Positions 46,458 to 55,916 of a stretch of DNA of 64,000 bases are shown piece after piece (positions within the stretch are counted from its first letter, which is position 1; the number at the start of each line of letters is the position of its first letter). Position numbers and translations under genes: made by a program. The notes below the pieces were generated by a model. That model ran no database searches. It had not been told where the DNA came from and worked only from the letters and a program-made list of their open reading frames with translations. The DNA comes from Actinomadura montaniterrae (lineage in GTDB: Bacteria > Actinomycetota > Actinomycetes > Streptosporangiales > Streptosporangiaceae), in assembly GCF_008923365.1 (NCBI RefSeq), contig NZ_WBMR01000005.1, positions 52,844 to 116,843 of the forward strand. The letters run 5' to 3'.

Positions 46458-46898
46458 GTGACCCACTCCGAGCAGGTCCTGCGCTCCCCGCGGGAGCGCG
46501 AGACCGTGAACGGCGCCGTGCGCGCCCTGCGCTCGGCCGCGCCCCTGGGCTGGGAGCGGCTCGGCTTCGAGTTCCGCGCCACCGTCGGCATCGACAGCGC
46601 GTCCTTCGAGGTGGAGGACGCCGCCGGCGAGCGCCGCAAGGCGACGCCGCCGGGCCAGGCCGTCGGCAAGATGGACGAGCTGCGCCGCGTGATGTACCGG
46701 CGCGGCAAGGGCGCGTGGTTCACCGCCCGCCTGGAGATCGAGCGCTCCGGGCGGTTCAGCGCCGAGTTCGACTACGACGGCGAGCCCGAGTTCACGCCGC
46801 CGCTGACGCCGTCCGCCTACGCGCTGGACCTCGACCGCTTCCCCCGCACCGACGCGCACATCCCCGCCTGGCTCCGCCGCAAGCTCGACGAGGCCTGA
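46458..46898 (+). CDS. YezG-like (DUF600) immunity-type protein
   Basis: A 146-residue acidic soluble protein. WERLGFEFRATVGIDSASFE, the central GKMDELRRVMYRRGKGAWFT and SGRFSAEFDYDGEPEF, and the C-terminal FPRTDAHIPAWLRRKL follow the pattern of YezG/DUF600 proteins, some of which neutralise LXG-type toxins. No toxin gene is adjacent, so it may be an orphan immunity protein or have another job. The GTG at 46458 begins the coherent frame. It is followed by hemW after 40 bases. Confidence 0.6.
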   Translation: MTHSEQVLRSPRERETVNGAVRALRSAAPLGWERLGFEFRATVGIDSASFEVEDAAGERRKATPPGQAVGKMDELRRVMYRRGKGAWFTARLEIERSGRFSAEFDYDGEPEFTPPLTPSAYALDLDRFPRTDAHIPAWLRRKLDEA

Positions 46899-46938
46899 CC
46901 GGGCCGGACCATCCCGTTGCGGGCGGCAGACTGTGAGG

Positions 46939-48147
46939 GTGCCCTCTACGCTGCCCGATGGTGACCCCGTACCCGCCGACGGTGCGCTGCCCGGCAGCGC
47001 GCTGGAGGGCCTGGGCGCACGGCCGTTCGCGTTCTACGTACACGTGCCCTTCTGCGTGACCCGGTGCGGGTACTGCGACTTCAACACCTACACGGCCACC
47101 GAGCTCGGCCCGGGCGCGAGCCGCGACTCCTATGCGGACACCGCGATCGCCGAGGTCCGGATGGCCCGCAAGGTGCTCGGTGACGCGGACCTCCCCGTCC
47201 AGACGGTCTTCGTGGGCGGCGGCACACCGACCCTCCTAGCGCCCGACGATCTCGGACGCGTCCTCGCGGCCATCGACGCCGAGTTCGGGCTCGCCCCTGG
47301 CGCCGAGGTCACGACGGAGGCCAATCCCGAATCGGTGGACGAGGCCTACGTGGCGAAGCTCCGCGAGGTCGGTTTCACACGGGTCTCCTACGGCATGCAG
47401 AGCGCGCGCGAGCACGTCCTGGCCGTCCTAGAGCGGACGCATACGCCGGGCCGCGTTCCCCAGGTCGTCGAGTGGACGCGCAAGGCGGGCTTCGAGCACG
47501 TCAACCTCGACTTGATCTACGGGACGCCGGGGGAGACCGACGACGACTGGCGCGCGTCCCTGGAGGCGGCCCTCGCCTGCGAGCCCGACCACGTGTCCGC
47601 GTACGCGCTGATCGTCGAGGAGGGCACCCGCCTGGCGGCGCAGGTGCGGCGCGGTGAGCTCGCCGCCCCCGACGACGACGCCATGGCCGACCGCTACCTG
47701 ATCGCCGACGAGCTCCTCAGCGCGCACGGCCTGCGCTGGTACGAGATCTCGAACTGGGCCTCCTCGCCCGAGGCCGCCTGCCGCCACAACCTCCTGTACT
47801 GGACGGGCGCGGACTGGTGGGGCGTCGGCCCCGGCGCCCACAGCCACGTCGGCGGGACCCGCTGGTGGAACGTCAAGCACCCCGCCGCCTACGCCGCGCG
47901 CCTCGCCGAGGGCACCACGCCCGCCTACGCGCGCGAGGTCCTCGACGCCGGCGACCGCCGCATCGAGCGGATCATGCTCGAACTCCGCCTCGCGGACGGC
48001 TGCCCAGCCGATCTCCTGGACGACGCCGCCGTCCGCCGCGCGATCGCCGCCGGCCTCATCGACCCGGCCGCCTACGAGCGGAGCCGCGCCGTCCTCACCC
48101 GCCGCGGCCGCCTCCTGGCCGACGCCGTCACCCGAGACCTGACCTGA
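46939..48147 (+). CDS. hemW: HemW, radical SAM haem chaperone
   Basis: A 402-residue radical SAM protein once called coproporphyrinogen III oxidase-like; it inserts haem into target proteins. The motif CVTRCGYCDF gives Cys39, 43 and 46 binding [4Fe-4S], followed by FVGGGTPTLL (SAM-contacting), YGMQSA and LIYGTPGETDDDW. It lacks the extra Cys of true HemN. The GTG at 46939 yields VPSTLPDG, as in relatives; an in-frame GTG 6 bases earlier is the alternative. Directly before DUF3097 and hrcA in the usual actinobacterial order. Confidence 0.93.
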   Translation: MPSTLPDGDPVPADGALPGSALEGLGARPFAFYVHVPFCVTRCGYCDFNTYTATELGPGASRDSYADTAIAEVRMARKVLGDADLPVQTVFVGGGTPTLLAPDDLGRVLAAIDAEFGLAPGAEVTTEANPESVDEAYVAKLREVGFTRVSYGMQSAREHVLAVLERTHTPGRVPQVVEWTRKAGFEHVNLDLIYGTPGETDDDWRASLEAALACEPDHVSAYALIVEEGTRLAAQVRRGELAAPDDDAMADRYLIADELLSAHGLRWYEISNWASSPEAACRHNLLYWTGADWWGVGPGAHSHVGGTRWWNVKHPAAYAARLAEGTTPAYAREVLDAGDRRIERIMLELRLADGCPADLLDDAAVRRAIAAGLIDPAAYERSRAVLTRRGRLLADAVTRDLT

Positions 48148-48205
48148 CCAACCTCAGCCACCGCCATACCTGACCGACCTCAACCGCCGCCTCGTCCGTC
48201 GTGAC

Positions 48206-48233
48206 GGGGGTTCCAGGGGGTCGCCCCCCTGGG
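48206..48233. terminator. Bidirectional hairpin of the GGGGGTTCC...CCCCTGG repeat type, copy 1
   Basis: CCAGGGGG and CCCCCTGG arms (48213-48220 and 48225-48232) fold into a stem between the convergent hemW and DUF3097 genes, touching the stop of the latter. The preceding GGGGGTTCC matches, in opposite orientation, the sequence after corC (57201-57225), so both are copies of one repeat. Confidence 0.75.
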
Positions 48234-49046
48234 CTAACACGTGACGAAGTCGATGAGTTCTTCGACGCGGCCGAGGAGGGCCGGTTCGAGGTCGGTGTAG
48301 GTGGTGACGGAGCCGAGGATGCGCTTCCAGGCCGCGCCCGTCTCGCAGTTCCAGCCGAGCGCCTCGACGACGCCCTCCTTCCACGGGACGCCGCGGGGGA
48401 CGCGGGGCCAGGCGGGGATGCCGACGGCGGCGGGCTTGACGGCCTCCCAGATGTCGATGAACGGGTGGCCCGTCACGAGCACGTGCGGGGACGAGACCCG
48501 CGCGGCGATCCGGCTCTCCTTGGAGCCCTCAACCAGGTGGTCGACCAGCACGCCGAGGCGGCGGCCCTCCTCGGGCGCGAACTCGTCGACGATCGCGGGC
48601 AGGTCGTCCACGCCCTCGAGGTACTCGACGACGACGCCCTCGACGCGCAGGTCGTGCCCCCAGATCTTCTCGACCAGCTCGGCGTCGTGGAGGCCCTCCA
48701 CGTAGATGCGGCTCTCCTTGGCGACCTGGGCGCGCAGCCCCCGCACGGCGATGGACCCGGACGCCGAGCGGGCCGGCGCGGCGGGCGCCGCGGCGGGCCG
48801 GACGAGCGTGACCGGCTTGCCGTCGATCAGGAACCCGGCCTTGGTCAGGGGGAAGACGCGGCGCTTGCCGAACCGGTCCTCGAGGGTCACGCCGAACTTG
48901 TCGCAGGCCACCACGGCGCCGCAGAAGCCGCTGTCGGGATCCTCGGCGACCAGGCCCGGCTCGGCCGGGATCTCCGGGATCTGCCCCTTGCGGGGTCGGC
49001 GCCAGTCGCCGGCGAGGACGTCGTCTCCGTAGTTCTTGCTCCGCAC
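48234..49046 (-). CDS. DUF3097 family protein
   Basis: A 270-residue soluble protein found between hemW and hrcA throughout actinobacteria; function unknown. Family segments include RSKNYGDDVLAGDWRRP, RIYVEGLHDAELVEKIWGHD, VVEYLEGVDDLP and GHPFIDIWEAVKP. The GTG at 49046 starts at this conserved end; a longer open frame runs into the hrcA control region and is rejected. The VEGLHDAELVEKIWG segment with acidic residues resembles a Toprim-like fold, which would suggest nucleic acid contact, but that is inference. Confidence 0.87.
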   Translation of the reverse strand: MRSKNYGDDVLAGDWRRPRKGQIPEIPAEPGLVAEDPDSGFCGAVVACDKFGVTLEDRFGKRRVFPLTKAGFLIDGKPVTLVRPAAAPAAPARSASGSIAVRGLRAQVAKESRIYVEGLHDAELVEKIWGHDLRVEGVVVEYLEGVDDLPAIVDEFAPEEGRRLGVLVDHLVEGSKESRIAARVSSPHVLVTGHPFIDIWEAVKPAAVGIPAWPRVPRGVPWKEGVVEALGWNCETGAAWKRILGSVTTYTDLEPALLGRVEELIDFVTC

Positions 49047-49141
49047 GGTTCCGCACACTAACGGCCGGGATAAGATCGCGCAGCCGCGCGCGGCCCGGCG
49101 CCCTGCCGCGGCCCCCGGAACGTCCCCTCGGGGCCGTACAC

Positions 49142-49168
49142 TTGGCACTCGGAAGTACGGAGTGCCAG
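49142..49168 (+). promoter_or_regulatory. CIRCE operator of hrcA
   Basis: TTGGCACTC, 9 bases, GAGTGCCAG is a near-perfect CIRCE inverted repeat (consensus TTAGCACTC-N9-GAGTGCTAA). It lies 66 bases before the hrcA start; a TACACT -10-like box (49137-49142) abuts it. HrcA should bind here and repress hrcA-dnaJ until heat shock. Confidence 0.92.
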
Positions 49169-49233
49169 CAAGGCCCTGTCGGCGGTATATCTGGACGTGA
49201 GGACCTGTGGAAGGTGCAGAAGGAGGTGACCGG

Positions 49234-50244
49234 GTGCTGGACGACCGGAAGCTCGCGGTGCTGCGCGCCATAGTCGAGGACTACGTCTCCACGAACGAGC
49301 CGGTGGGCTCCAAGGCGCTCGTGGACCGGCACAACCTCGGAGTGTCCTCGGCCACCATCCGCAACGACATGGCGGTGCTGGAGGAGCAGGGGTACATCGC
49401 CCAGCCGCACACCAGCGCCGGGCGGGTCCCCACCGACAAGGGGTACCGGCTGTTCGTCGACCGGCTGTCGACGATCAAGCCGCTGTCGGTCGCCGAGCGC
49501 CGGGCGATCGAGACGTTCCTGTCCGGCGCGTACGACCTCGACGACATCGTCGGCCGCACCGTCCGGCTGCTCGCGCAGCTGACCCGGCAGGTGGCGGTGG
49601 TGCAGTACCCGTCGCTGACCCGCTCGTCGGTGCGGCACGTGGAGCTGGTCCCGGTCGCCGAGGGCCGGCTGCTGCTGGTGCTGATCACCAACACCGGGCG
49701 GGTGGAGCAGCGGGTCATCGAGACGGGGAAGATCTCCGAGGAATCCGTGGGGCACCTGCGGGCGTTGCTCAATACATGCCTGGACGGGCTGGGCTTCGGC
49801 GACGTGCCGTCCGCCGTCGCGGACCTGCCGGACAAGGTGGGCCCGGACGAGCGGCCGGTGGCCGCCGCGGTCCTGTCGGTCCTGCTGGAGACCCTCGTCG
49901 AGAACCACGAGGAGAAGATCGTCTTCGCCGGCGCGGCGAACCTGGCCGCCGTCGACTTCTCGCCGAGCCTGCGGGAGGTGCTGGTGGCACTGGAGGAACA
50001 GGTGGTCCTCATGCGGCTGCTCGGCGAGACCGGCGACTCCTCTACTCTTACGGTGCGGATCGGTACCGAGAACCCCGATGAGGGGCTCCGTTCGACCTCG
50101 GTCGTCGCAGCCGACTACGGCGTCGGCGACCTCACGCTGGCCCGGCTGGGCGTACTCGGGCCGACACGCATGGATTACCCCGGCACGATGGGAGCGGTAC
50201 GGGCAGTGGCACGCTACGTGGGACAGATCCTGGCGGGGTCGTAA
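49234..50244 (+). CDS. hrcA: Heat-inducible transcription repressor HrcA
   Basis: A 336-residue repressor of class I heat-shock genes. The N-terminal winged helix has [19 protein letters not shown] and [19 protein letters not shown]; then [14 protein letters not shown] and a GAF-like dimerisation part, ending [25 protein letters not shown] at 49221-49226 sits 7 bases before the GTG at 49234 and settles the start over an earlier GTG at 49207. A CIRCE operator lies upstream, implying autoregulation; dnaJ begins directly after the stop. Confidence 0.96.
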   Translation: MLDDRKLAVLRAIVEDYVSTNEPVGSKALVDRHNLGVSSATIRNDMAVLEEQGYIAQPHTSAGRVPTDKGYRLFVDRLSTIKPLSVAERRAIETFLSGAYDLDDIVGRTVRLLAQLTRQVAVVQYPSLTRSSVRHVELVPVAEGRLLLVLITNTGRVEQRVIETGKISEESVGHLRALLNTCLDGLGFGDVPSAVADLPDKVGPDERPVAAAVLSVLLETLVENHEEKIVFAGAANLAAVDFSPSLREVLVALEEQVVLMRLLGETGDSSTLTVRIGTENPDEGLRSTSVVAADYGVGDLTLARLGVLGPTRMDYPGTMGAVRAVARYVGQILAGS

Positions 50245-51381
50245 GTGGCCAACGACTACTACGCGACCCTCGGCGTCCGCCGGGACGCCAGCGCCGACGA
50301 GGTCAAGAAGGCGTACCGGCGGCTCGCGCGCGAGCTGCACCCGGACGTCAACCCGGACCCGGAGACGCAGGAGAAGTTCAAGGAGATCACCCAGGCCTAC
50401 GAGGTGCTCTCCGACCCGAAGAAGCGCGAGATGTACGACCTCGGCGCGGATCCGTTCGCGCCGGGCGGCGCGGGCGCGGGCGCCGGCGGGTTCGGCGGCG
50501 CCGGGTTCCCGTTCAGCGACATCATGGACGCCTTCTTCGGCACCGCGACGTCCCGGGGCCCCCGCTCGCGCGCGCGCCGGGGCCGGAACGCGACGCTGCG
50601 CGTCGAGCTGGACCTGGCGGAGACCGCGTTCGGCACGACCCGCGAGCTGTCCATCGACACCGCGGTCGCCTGCACGACCTGCGAGGGGACGGGCTGCGCG
50701 CCCGGCACGCACCCGGAGACCTGCGAGACCTGCCACGGCCGCGGCGAGGTGCAGCAGGTGCAGCGCTCGTTCCTCGGCCAGGTGATGACGGCCCGGCCGT
50801 GCCCCGCCTGCGGCGGTTTCGGCTCGGTGATCCGGCACCCGTGCACCGAGTGCTCCGGCGACGGCCGGGTCCGCACCCGGCGCACCGTCAAGGTCAAGAT
50901 CCCGGCGGGCGTGGAGAACGGCATCCACATCCAGCTGGCCGGCGAGGGCGAGGTCGGCCCGGGCGGCGGCCCGCCCGGCGACCTGTTCCTGGAGATCGCC
51001 GAGAAGCCGCACCCGATCTTCGAGCGGGAGGGCGACGACCTGCACTGCACGGTCGAGATCCCGATGACCGCCGCCGCGCTCGGCACCAGCGTCACGATCG
51101 AGACGCTGGACGCCGCCGAGGAGGTCGACATCAAGCCCGGCACCCAGTCCGGCCAGGTGATCACGCTCTACAACCGGGGCGTGCGGCACCTCAACGAGAG
51201 CGGCCGCGGCGACCTGATGATCCACGTGAACGTGGAGACGCCGGGCAGGCTCGACGAGGAGCAGGAGGAACTGCTGCGGCGGCTCGCCGCGCTGCGCGGC
51301 GAGGAGCGCCCGCCCGGCAAGTTCGCGCCGGGCCAGCGCGGCATGTTCTCCCGCCTCCGGGACGTTTTCAACCAGCACTGA
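50245..51381 (+). CDS. dnaJ: Chaperone DnaJ (second copy, HrcA-linked)
   Basis: A 378-residue Hsp40 cochaperone of DnaK. The J domain has HPD at residues 32-34; a Gly/Phe-rich linker follows, then four zinc-binding CxxCxGxG repeats ([32 protein letters not shown]) and the substrate-binding C-terminal domains. The GTG starts at the base after the hrcA TAA. Streptomyces-type genomes carry one dnaJ with dnaK and this one (often dnaJ2) with hrcA, so CIRCE control is expected. Confidence 0.96.
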   Translation: MANDYYATLGVRRDASADEVKKAYRRLARELHPDVNPDPETQEKFKEITQAYEVLSDPKKREMYDLGADPFAPGGAGAGAGGFGGAGFPFSDIMDAFFGTATSRGPRSRARRGRNATLRVELDLAETAFGTTRELSIDTAVACTTCEGTGCAPGTHPETCETCHGRGEVQQVQRSFLGQVMTARPCPACGGFGSVIRHPCTECSGDGRVRTRRTVKVKIPAGVENGIHIQLAGEGEVGPGGGPPGDLFLEIAEKPHPIFEREGDDLHCTVEIPMTAAALGTSVTIETLDAAEEVDIKPGTQSGQVITLYNRGVRHLNESGRGDLMIHVNVETPGRLDEEQEELLRRLAALRGEERPPGKFAPGQRGMFSRLRDVFNQH

Positions 51382-51470
51382 AGAGCCACCGCGGCGGCCT
51401 ACCGCGAGGGCCGCGACGGCACGCCGCCGGCCCCGGGCGGGCCCGCCGCGGGTGGTCCGGGGGGAGGGCC

Positions 51471-52202
51471 ATGAGTCCGCCGGTGTTCCTCGCCGACCCG
51501 GGCCGGCTGCGCGCCGACCGGGTCGTCCTGGACGGCGCCGAGGGGCGGCACGCCGCGACCGTGCGGCGGCTGCGGCCCGGCGAGCGGGTCGACCTGACCG
51601 ACGGCGCCGGGCTGCTCGCCGAGTGCGTCGTCGCGGCGGCTGACAAGGCGTCCCTGACCCTGGACGTGCTGTCTCGCCGCACGGACCCGGCGCCCGCGCC
51701 GCGGCTCGTGGTCGTCCAGGCGCTGCCGAAGGGCGACCGCGGCGAGCTGGCCGTGGAGACCATGACCGAGGCCGGCGTCGACGAGATCGTCCCGTGGGCG
51801 GCGGCCCGGTGCGTGACGCAGTGGCGCCCGGAGCGCCGCGAGAAGGCCCTCGGGCGGTGGCGCAACGCCGCCCGCGAGGCGGCGAAGCAGGCGCGCCGCA
51901 GCCGGCTGCCGGACGTGCCGGACCTCGCGTCCACCGCCGACGTCGCCGCCCGGATCGCCGCCGCGTCGCTCGCGCTCGTCCTGCACGAGGACGCCGAGGA
52001 GCCGCTGAGCGGCGTGCGGCCGCCCGGAGCCGGGGACATCGTCCTGGTGGTCGGCCCCGAGGGCGGGATCGCCGGCGAGGAGCTGGAGCGGTTCGCCGCG
52101 GCGGGCGGGCGCCTCACCCGGCTCGGCCCGACCGTGCTGCGGACCTCGACGGCCGGGGTGGCCGCCGCAGCCGTGCTGCTGGCCGCCACCGGCCGCTGGT
52201 GA
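51471..52202 (+). CDS. rsmE: 16S rRNA m3U1498 methyltransferase
   Basis: A 243-residue SPOUT-family methyltransferase that modifies U1498 in the decoding centre. The N-terminal PUA-like domain has VFLADPGRL and RHAATVRRLRPGERVDLTDG; the SPOUT knot has VVVQALPKGDRGELAVE, VVGPEGGIAGEELE and LGPTVLRTSTAGVAAA. The ATG at 51471 with GGGGGAGGG just upstream gives the usual length; a longer frame reaching back into dnaJ is spurious. It completes the hrcA-dnaJ-rsmE set. Confidence 0.95.
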   Translation: MSPPVFLADPGRLRADRVVLDGAEGRHAATVRRLRPGERVDLTDGAGLLAECVVAAADKASLTLDVLSRRTDPAPAPRLVVVQALPKGDRGELAVETMTEAGVDEIVPWAAARCVTQWRPERREKALGRWRNAAREAAKQARRSRLPDVPDLASTADVAARIAAASLALVLHEDAEEPLSGVRPPGAGDIVLVVGPEGGIAGEELERFAAAGGRLTRLGPTVLRTSTAGVAAAAVLLAATGRW

Positions 52203-52239
52203 CCCGCCGCCGGCGGGGCCGGGCGGCGGGCCGGAGGGA

Positions 52240-52941
52240 CTAGGGCGCGGAGGCGCCGGTGCCCTGGTCGGCGGTGGTGGCGGGAGCGCTCGTGGCGGGC
52301 GGCGTCGGCTGCTCGGTCGGCTGCGTGGGCGTGGTCGGCGGCGGCGTCGTCGGGGTCTGCGTCGGCGTGGGGCTCGTCGTGGGGCTGCCGCTCGGGCACG
52401 GCGAGGCGGACGCCTTCGCCGGCTTCTTCGACGCCCCGGACGACGTGGACGTCTTCGCGCCGCCGGCGGCGGATCCGCACGGGGTGGGGCTGGACGAGGC
52501 CGACGGGGACGACGACGCCGACGCGGACGCCGAACCGGAGGTGCCGAGCTGCGACGGCGTCGGCGCCCCGGGCTGTATCGGACGGCCCTGCGAGTCGACG
52601 TGGTCGCCGGTGTGGTCGTCGTGGTCGCTCCCGGACGGCCCGTTGTTGCCGACCGAGTGCTGGATGAGGTCGATCGTCTGCGGCGCGGTCACGCCGAGCC
52701 CGGCGATCGCCACGGCCGCGGCCACGGCGAGCGCGGGCCGCGCCCAGGTGAGGGCGAACCGGTCCAGCCCGTACCAGGCGGTGCCGAACCGTTCCAGGCC
52801 GAACCAGCGCCGGCGGCGCGGATCGGCGATCCGGGCCCGGATGCGCTCCAGGCCGTCGTCGGCGGGTGTGACCGAGTCCGCCTCCGCGTGCAGGGCGCGG
52901 CGGAGGATCTCGCCGTGCTCGTCGTGGGGGTCGGTGGTCAT
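52240..52941 (-). CDS. Single-pass membrane protein, probable anti-sigma partner
   Basis: A 233-residue protein with a cytoplasmic N-terminus (about 65 residues, HDEHGEILRRALHAEADSV then basic RRRRW), one membrane helix (about residues 68-90), and a long Ser/Thr/Pro-rich outside part that looks disordered and wall-spanning. It follows the ECF sigma gene with a 4-base ATGA overlap, the standard place for an anti-sigma factor. It has no zinc-binding HxxxCxxC motif and does not match a named anti-sigma family, so the role is inferred from position and topology. Confidence 0.7.
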   Translation of the reverse strand: MTTDPHDEHGEILRRALHAEADSVTPADDGLERIRARIADPRRRRWFGLERFGTAWYGLDRFALTWARPALAVAAAVAIAGLGVTAPQTIDLIQHSVGNNGPSGSDHDDHTGDHVDSQGRPIQPGAPTPSQLGTSGSASASASSSPSASSSPTPCGSAAGGAKTSTSSGASKKPAKASASPCPSGSPTTSPTPTQTPTTPPPTTPTQPTEQPTPPATSAPATTADQGTGASAP

Positions 52942-53546
52942 GAGAACTGCTCCAGGACGTTGCGTAGCGCGGTCATGCCGCGCGCCGTATGGCTCTTCAC
53001 GGCGCCTCGGGAGATCCCCATCGCGTTGGCGATCTCCGCTTCGGACAGATCGGCGTAGTAGCGCAGGACGAGCGCCTCCCGCTGGCGAGCGGGGAGCCGG
53101 GAGAGCGCGTCGATCACCGCCGAGCGTTCCAGTTCGCCGATCGCCCCGGCCTCCGCGCTCGGCGCGTCCGGCAGCCCCTTCGGGGCGTACTTCTCCACGA
53201 CGGCGCGGTGCCGCAGCACCGATCGCGACCGGTTGACCACGGACTGGCGCAGGTACGACAGGGCCTTGTCGGGGTCGCGCAGGCGGCGCCAGCCGCCGTG
53301 CATCGCCACGAACGCGTCCTGGACGACCTCTTCGGCGGTCCCGGAGTCGCGCACGAGCATGGCGGCGAGACGCACGAGCGAGCGGTAGTTGGCGCTGTAG
53401 AGCGCGGTCACCGCCTGATCGGCGTCCCAGGCGACGGCCACGGCCCCCGCCGTTCCCCTGGCCACGAGGGTCTCGGTCACGTCAGTGGGACGCGCACCCT
53501 CGCCGTTGGGTTTACGAAAGGGCATGTTCTTGAGGACCTCGGTCAC
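52938..53546 (-). CDS. ECF-type RNA polymerase sigma factor (SigE family)
   Basis: A 202-residue sigma factor that directs RNA polymerase to a stress regulon. Region 2 is seen in LYSANYRSLVRLAAMLVRD and EEVVQDAFVAMHGGW, and region 4 in LPARQREALVLRYYADLSEAE with IANAMGISRGAVKSHTARG. The N-terminal 45 residues precede region 2. It overlaps the downstream membrane protein gene by 4 bases. The ATG at 53546 is chosen as the longest coherent reading; shorter starts cannot be excluded. Divergent from the HIT gene across 279 bases. Confidence 0.9.
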   Translation of the reverse strand: MTEVLKNMPFRKPNGEGARPTDVTETLVARGTAGAVAVAWDADQAVTALYSANYRSLVRLAAMLVRDSGTAEEVVQDAFVAMHGGWRRLRDPDKALSYLRQSVVNRSRSVLRHRAVVEKYAPKGLPDAPSAEAGAIGELERSAVIDALSRLPARQREALVLRYYADLSEAEIANAMGISRGAVKSHTARGMTALRNVLEQFS

Positions 53547-53825
53547 CTATCCGCCGCCTTCACCGTCCCCCGGCCGCCTTTCGGACGGGCCTTGCGGACC
53601 GGCATCGAATCGGGTGTCCCCCACCCGCGCGAAGACGCGGCAACGCCCTCGGACCGGGGGGTACGCCCTGAGTTGACAACCTTAACCAGTGGCCGGTCGG
53701 AATGCGGCTCGACAACCGGAGATCGACGCCGGAAACATTAGCGATCTTGGGGCGTCGCGGACCATCCCCGCACCGGTCTCGATAGGATCTCGGAACGCGG
53801 CCGCGGCCGCCGTGAGGGGAGACAG
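53547..53825. promoter_or_regulatory. Divergent promoter region between ECF sigma and HIT genes
   Basis: 279 bases without a gene. A consensus -35 hexamer TTGACA occurs at 53673-53678 on the plus strand, without a good -10 at standard spacing; TAGGAT at 53784-53789 is a possible -10 for the HIT gene, with GAGGGGAGA (53815-53823) as its ribosome site. Confidence 0.4.
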
Positions 53826-54170
53826 ATGACCGACTGCCTGTTCTGCAAGATCGTTTCCGGGGACGTGCCCGCCAAGGTCGTCCGGGACTCCGCGCGCGTC
53901 ATGGCGTTCCGCGACATCAACCCGCAGGCGCCCACGCACGTGCTGGTCATCCCCAAGGACCACCACCCCACGGCCGCCGAGCTCGCCGCCGCCGACCCGG
54001 AGCTGCTGGCCGAGGTGCTCGGCGAGGCGCACCGGGTCGCCGTGGACGAGGGCATCGACGGCACCGGCTACCGGATCGTGTTCAACACCGGCGCGCAGGC
54101 CGGCCAGACGGTCTTCCACGTGCACGCGCACGTGCTCGGCGGGCGTGGCCTGAACTGGCCGCCCGGCTGA
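53826..54170 (+). CDS. HIT family nucleotide-binding hydrolase (HinT-like)
   Basis: A 114-residue cytoplasmic protein, probably a purine nucleoside phosphoramidase. CLFCKIVSGDVPAKVV at the N-terminus and the catalytic triad motif HVHAHV (His98, 100, 102) near the C-terminus are standard. GAGGGGAGA gives a clear ribosome site for the ATG. It lies two genes upstream of ybeY in the normal actinobacterial order HIT-phoH-ybeY-corC. Confidence 0.93.
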   Translation: MTDCLFCKIVSGDVPAKVVRDSARVMAFRDINPQAPTHVLVIPKDHHPTAAELAAADPELLAEVLGEAHRVAVDEGIDGTGYRIVFNTGAQAGQTVFHVHAHVLGGRGLNWPPG

Positions 54171-54366
54171 CCGGACCGGACGGCACCGGACGCCGCCGGA
54201 CGCCGCCGGGCCGAGGGGCGGCCGCCCGGGCCGTCCCGGCGGCGCGGAGACCGGGTGCGGGGAAAAGCGGCGGCGTTCCGTCGGGGCCGCCCAGTACCAT
54301 GGAAACGCAACCCAGGACACCCGGAGCGAACAGAAGGCAGGTCGGAGAGGCCGCAAGGCCCGGCTG

Positions 54367-55440
54367 ATGGTCGAATCAACTCACACGAGGTCAACTCGGA
54401 CGGGGCGTGACGACGGCGCGCGCTCCCAGATCAAGATCGTGGTGCCGGACGACCATTCGATGGTGAGCCTGCTCGGCTCCCGGGACGAGCTCCTGCACGC
54501 GGTCGAGCGCGCGTTCGGCAGCGCCGTCGACGTGCACGTCCGCGGCAACGAGATCACCGTGACCGGCCCGGAGGGCGAGACCGACCTCGCGTCCCGGCTG
54601 TTCACCGAGATGCTGGAGCTGCTCAAGAACGGCACCCAGCTCACGCCCGACGCGGTCGAGCGCAGCCTCGCGATGCTGCGCGGCGAGGGCGGCGAGCGCC
54701 CGGCGGAGGTCCTCACCCTGGACGTGCTGTCCAGCCGGGGCCGCACCATCCGGCCGAAGACGCTGAACCAGCGCCGCTACGTCGACGCGATCGACAAGCA
54801 CACGATCGTGTTCGGCATCGGCCCGGCGGGCACCGGCAAGACCTACCTGGCGATGGCCAAGGCCGTCCGCGCGCTGCAGGACAAGAAGGTCAACCGGATC
54901 ATCCTGACGCGCCCGGCGGTCGAGGCGGGCGAGCGGCTCGGCTTCCTGCCCGGCACGCTCTACGAGAAGATCGACCCGTACCTGCGGCCGCTGTACGACG
55001 CGCTGCACGACATGGTCGACCCCGACTCGATCCCGCGCCTGATGGCCGCCGGCACCATCGAGGTCGCCCCCCTCGCCTACATGCGGGGCCGCACCCTGAA
55101 CGACTCGTTCATCATCCTCGACGAGGCGCAGAACACCTCGCCCGAGCAGATGAAGATGTTCCTCACCCGGCTCGGGTTCGGGTCGAAGGTCGTCGTGACC
55201 GGCGACGTCACCCAGGTCGACCTGCCGAACGGGCAGCTCAGCGGGCTCCGCGTCGTCCAGGACATCCTGGAGGGCGTCGAGGACATCCACTTCTCGCGGC
55301 TGGACAGCCGCGACGTCGTCCGGCACAAGCTGGTCACCGACATCGTCGACGCCTACAACCGGTACGACGAGACGCGGGTGCCGGAGTTCAAGCAGGGTGC
55401 GAACGGCCGCGGCGCGCAGCGCAAGCGGGGCCGGCAGTGA
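54367..55440 (+). CDS. phoH: PhoH-like ATPase
   Basis: A 357-residue cytoplasmic ATPase. Walker A GPAGTGKT is at residues 152-159, Walker B IILDEAQN around 252, and [14 protein letters not shown] is the sensor region. An N-terminal KH-like part (about 20-100) suggests RNA contact; the family is tied to RNA and ribosome metabolism with ybeY. The ATG at 54367 is kept although a weak ribosome site leaves the first 20 residues uncertain. It overlaps ybeY by 4 bases (GTGA). Confidence 0.93.
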   Translation: MVESTHTRSTRTGRDDGARSQIKIVVPDDHSMVSLLGSRDELLHAVERAFGSAVDVHVRGNEITVTGPEGETDLASRLFTEMLELLKNGTQLTPDAVERSLAMLRGEGGERPAEVLTLDVLSSRGRTIRPKTLNQRRYVDAIDKHTIVFGIGPAGTGKTYLAMAKAVRALQDKKVNRIILTRPAVEAGERLGFLPGTLYEKIDPYLRPLYDALHDMVDPDSIPRLMAAGTIEVAPLAYMRGRTLNDSFIILDEAQNTSPEQMKMFLTRLGFGSKVVVTGDVTQVDLPNGQLSGLRVVQDILEGVEDIHFSRLDSRDVVRHKLVTDIVDAYNRYDETRVPEFKQGANGRGAQRKRGRQ

Positions 55441-55916
55441 GCATCGAGGTGCTGAACGAGTCGGGCGCCGCGGTCGACGAGAAGGGCATCGCCGCCCTCG
55501 CCCGGCACGTCCTCGACGGCATGCGCGTCCACCCCCTCGCCGAGCTGTCGATCCTGTTCGTCGACGAGGCCGCGATGACCGAGCTGCACGAGAAGTGGAT
55601 GGACGAGCCCGGCCCCACCGACGTGCTGTCGTTCCCGATGGACGAGCTGCGCCCCGGCCACATGTCCGGCGGCGCCGACGAGGACGGCGAGACCGACCCG
55701 GGCCTGCTCGGCGACGTCGTGCTGTGCCCGTCGGTCGCCGAGAAGCAGGCGAAGGAGGCGGGGCACGCCACCGAGGACGAGCTGGAACTGCTGTGCACGC
55801 ACGGCATCCTGCACCTCCTCGGCTACGACCACGCCGAGCCGGAGGAGCACAAGGAGATGTTCGGCCTGCAGGCCGGGCTGCTCGCCTCCTGGCGGGAGGA
55901 ACGCGGCCGCCGATGA
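55437..55916 (+). CDS. ybeY: Endoribonuclease YbeY
   Basis: A 159-residue metalloprotein for 16S rRNA 3'-end maturation and ribosome quality control. The zinc motif [11 protein letters not shown] places ligands at His122, His126 and His132; the earlier [20 protein letters not shown] and TDVLSFPMD are family features. The GTG overlaps the phoH stop (GTGA), and the gene overlaps corC by 4 bases (ATGA), so the three are translationally coupled. Confidence 0.95.
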   Translation: MSIEVLNESGAAVDEKGIAALARHVLDGMRVHPLAELSILFVDEAAMTELHEKWMDEPGPTDVLSFPMDELRPGHMSGGADEDGETDPGLLGDVVLCPSVAEKQAKEAGHATEDELELLCTHGILHLLGYDHAEPEEHKEMFGLQAGLLASWREERGRR

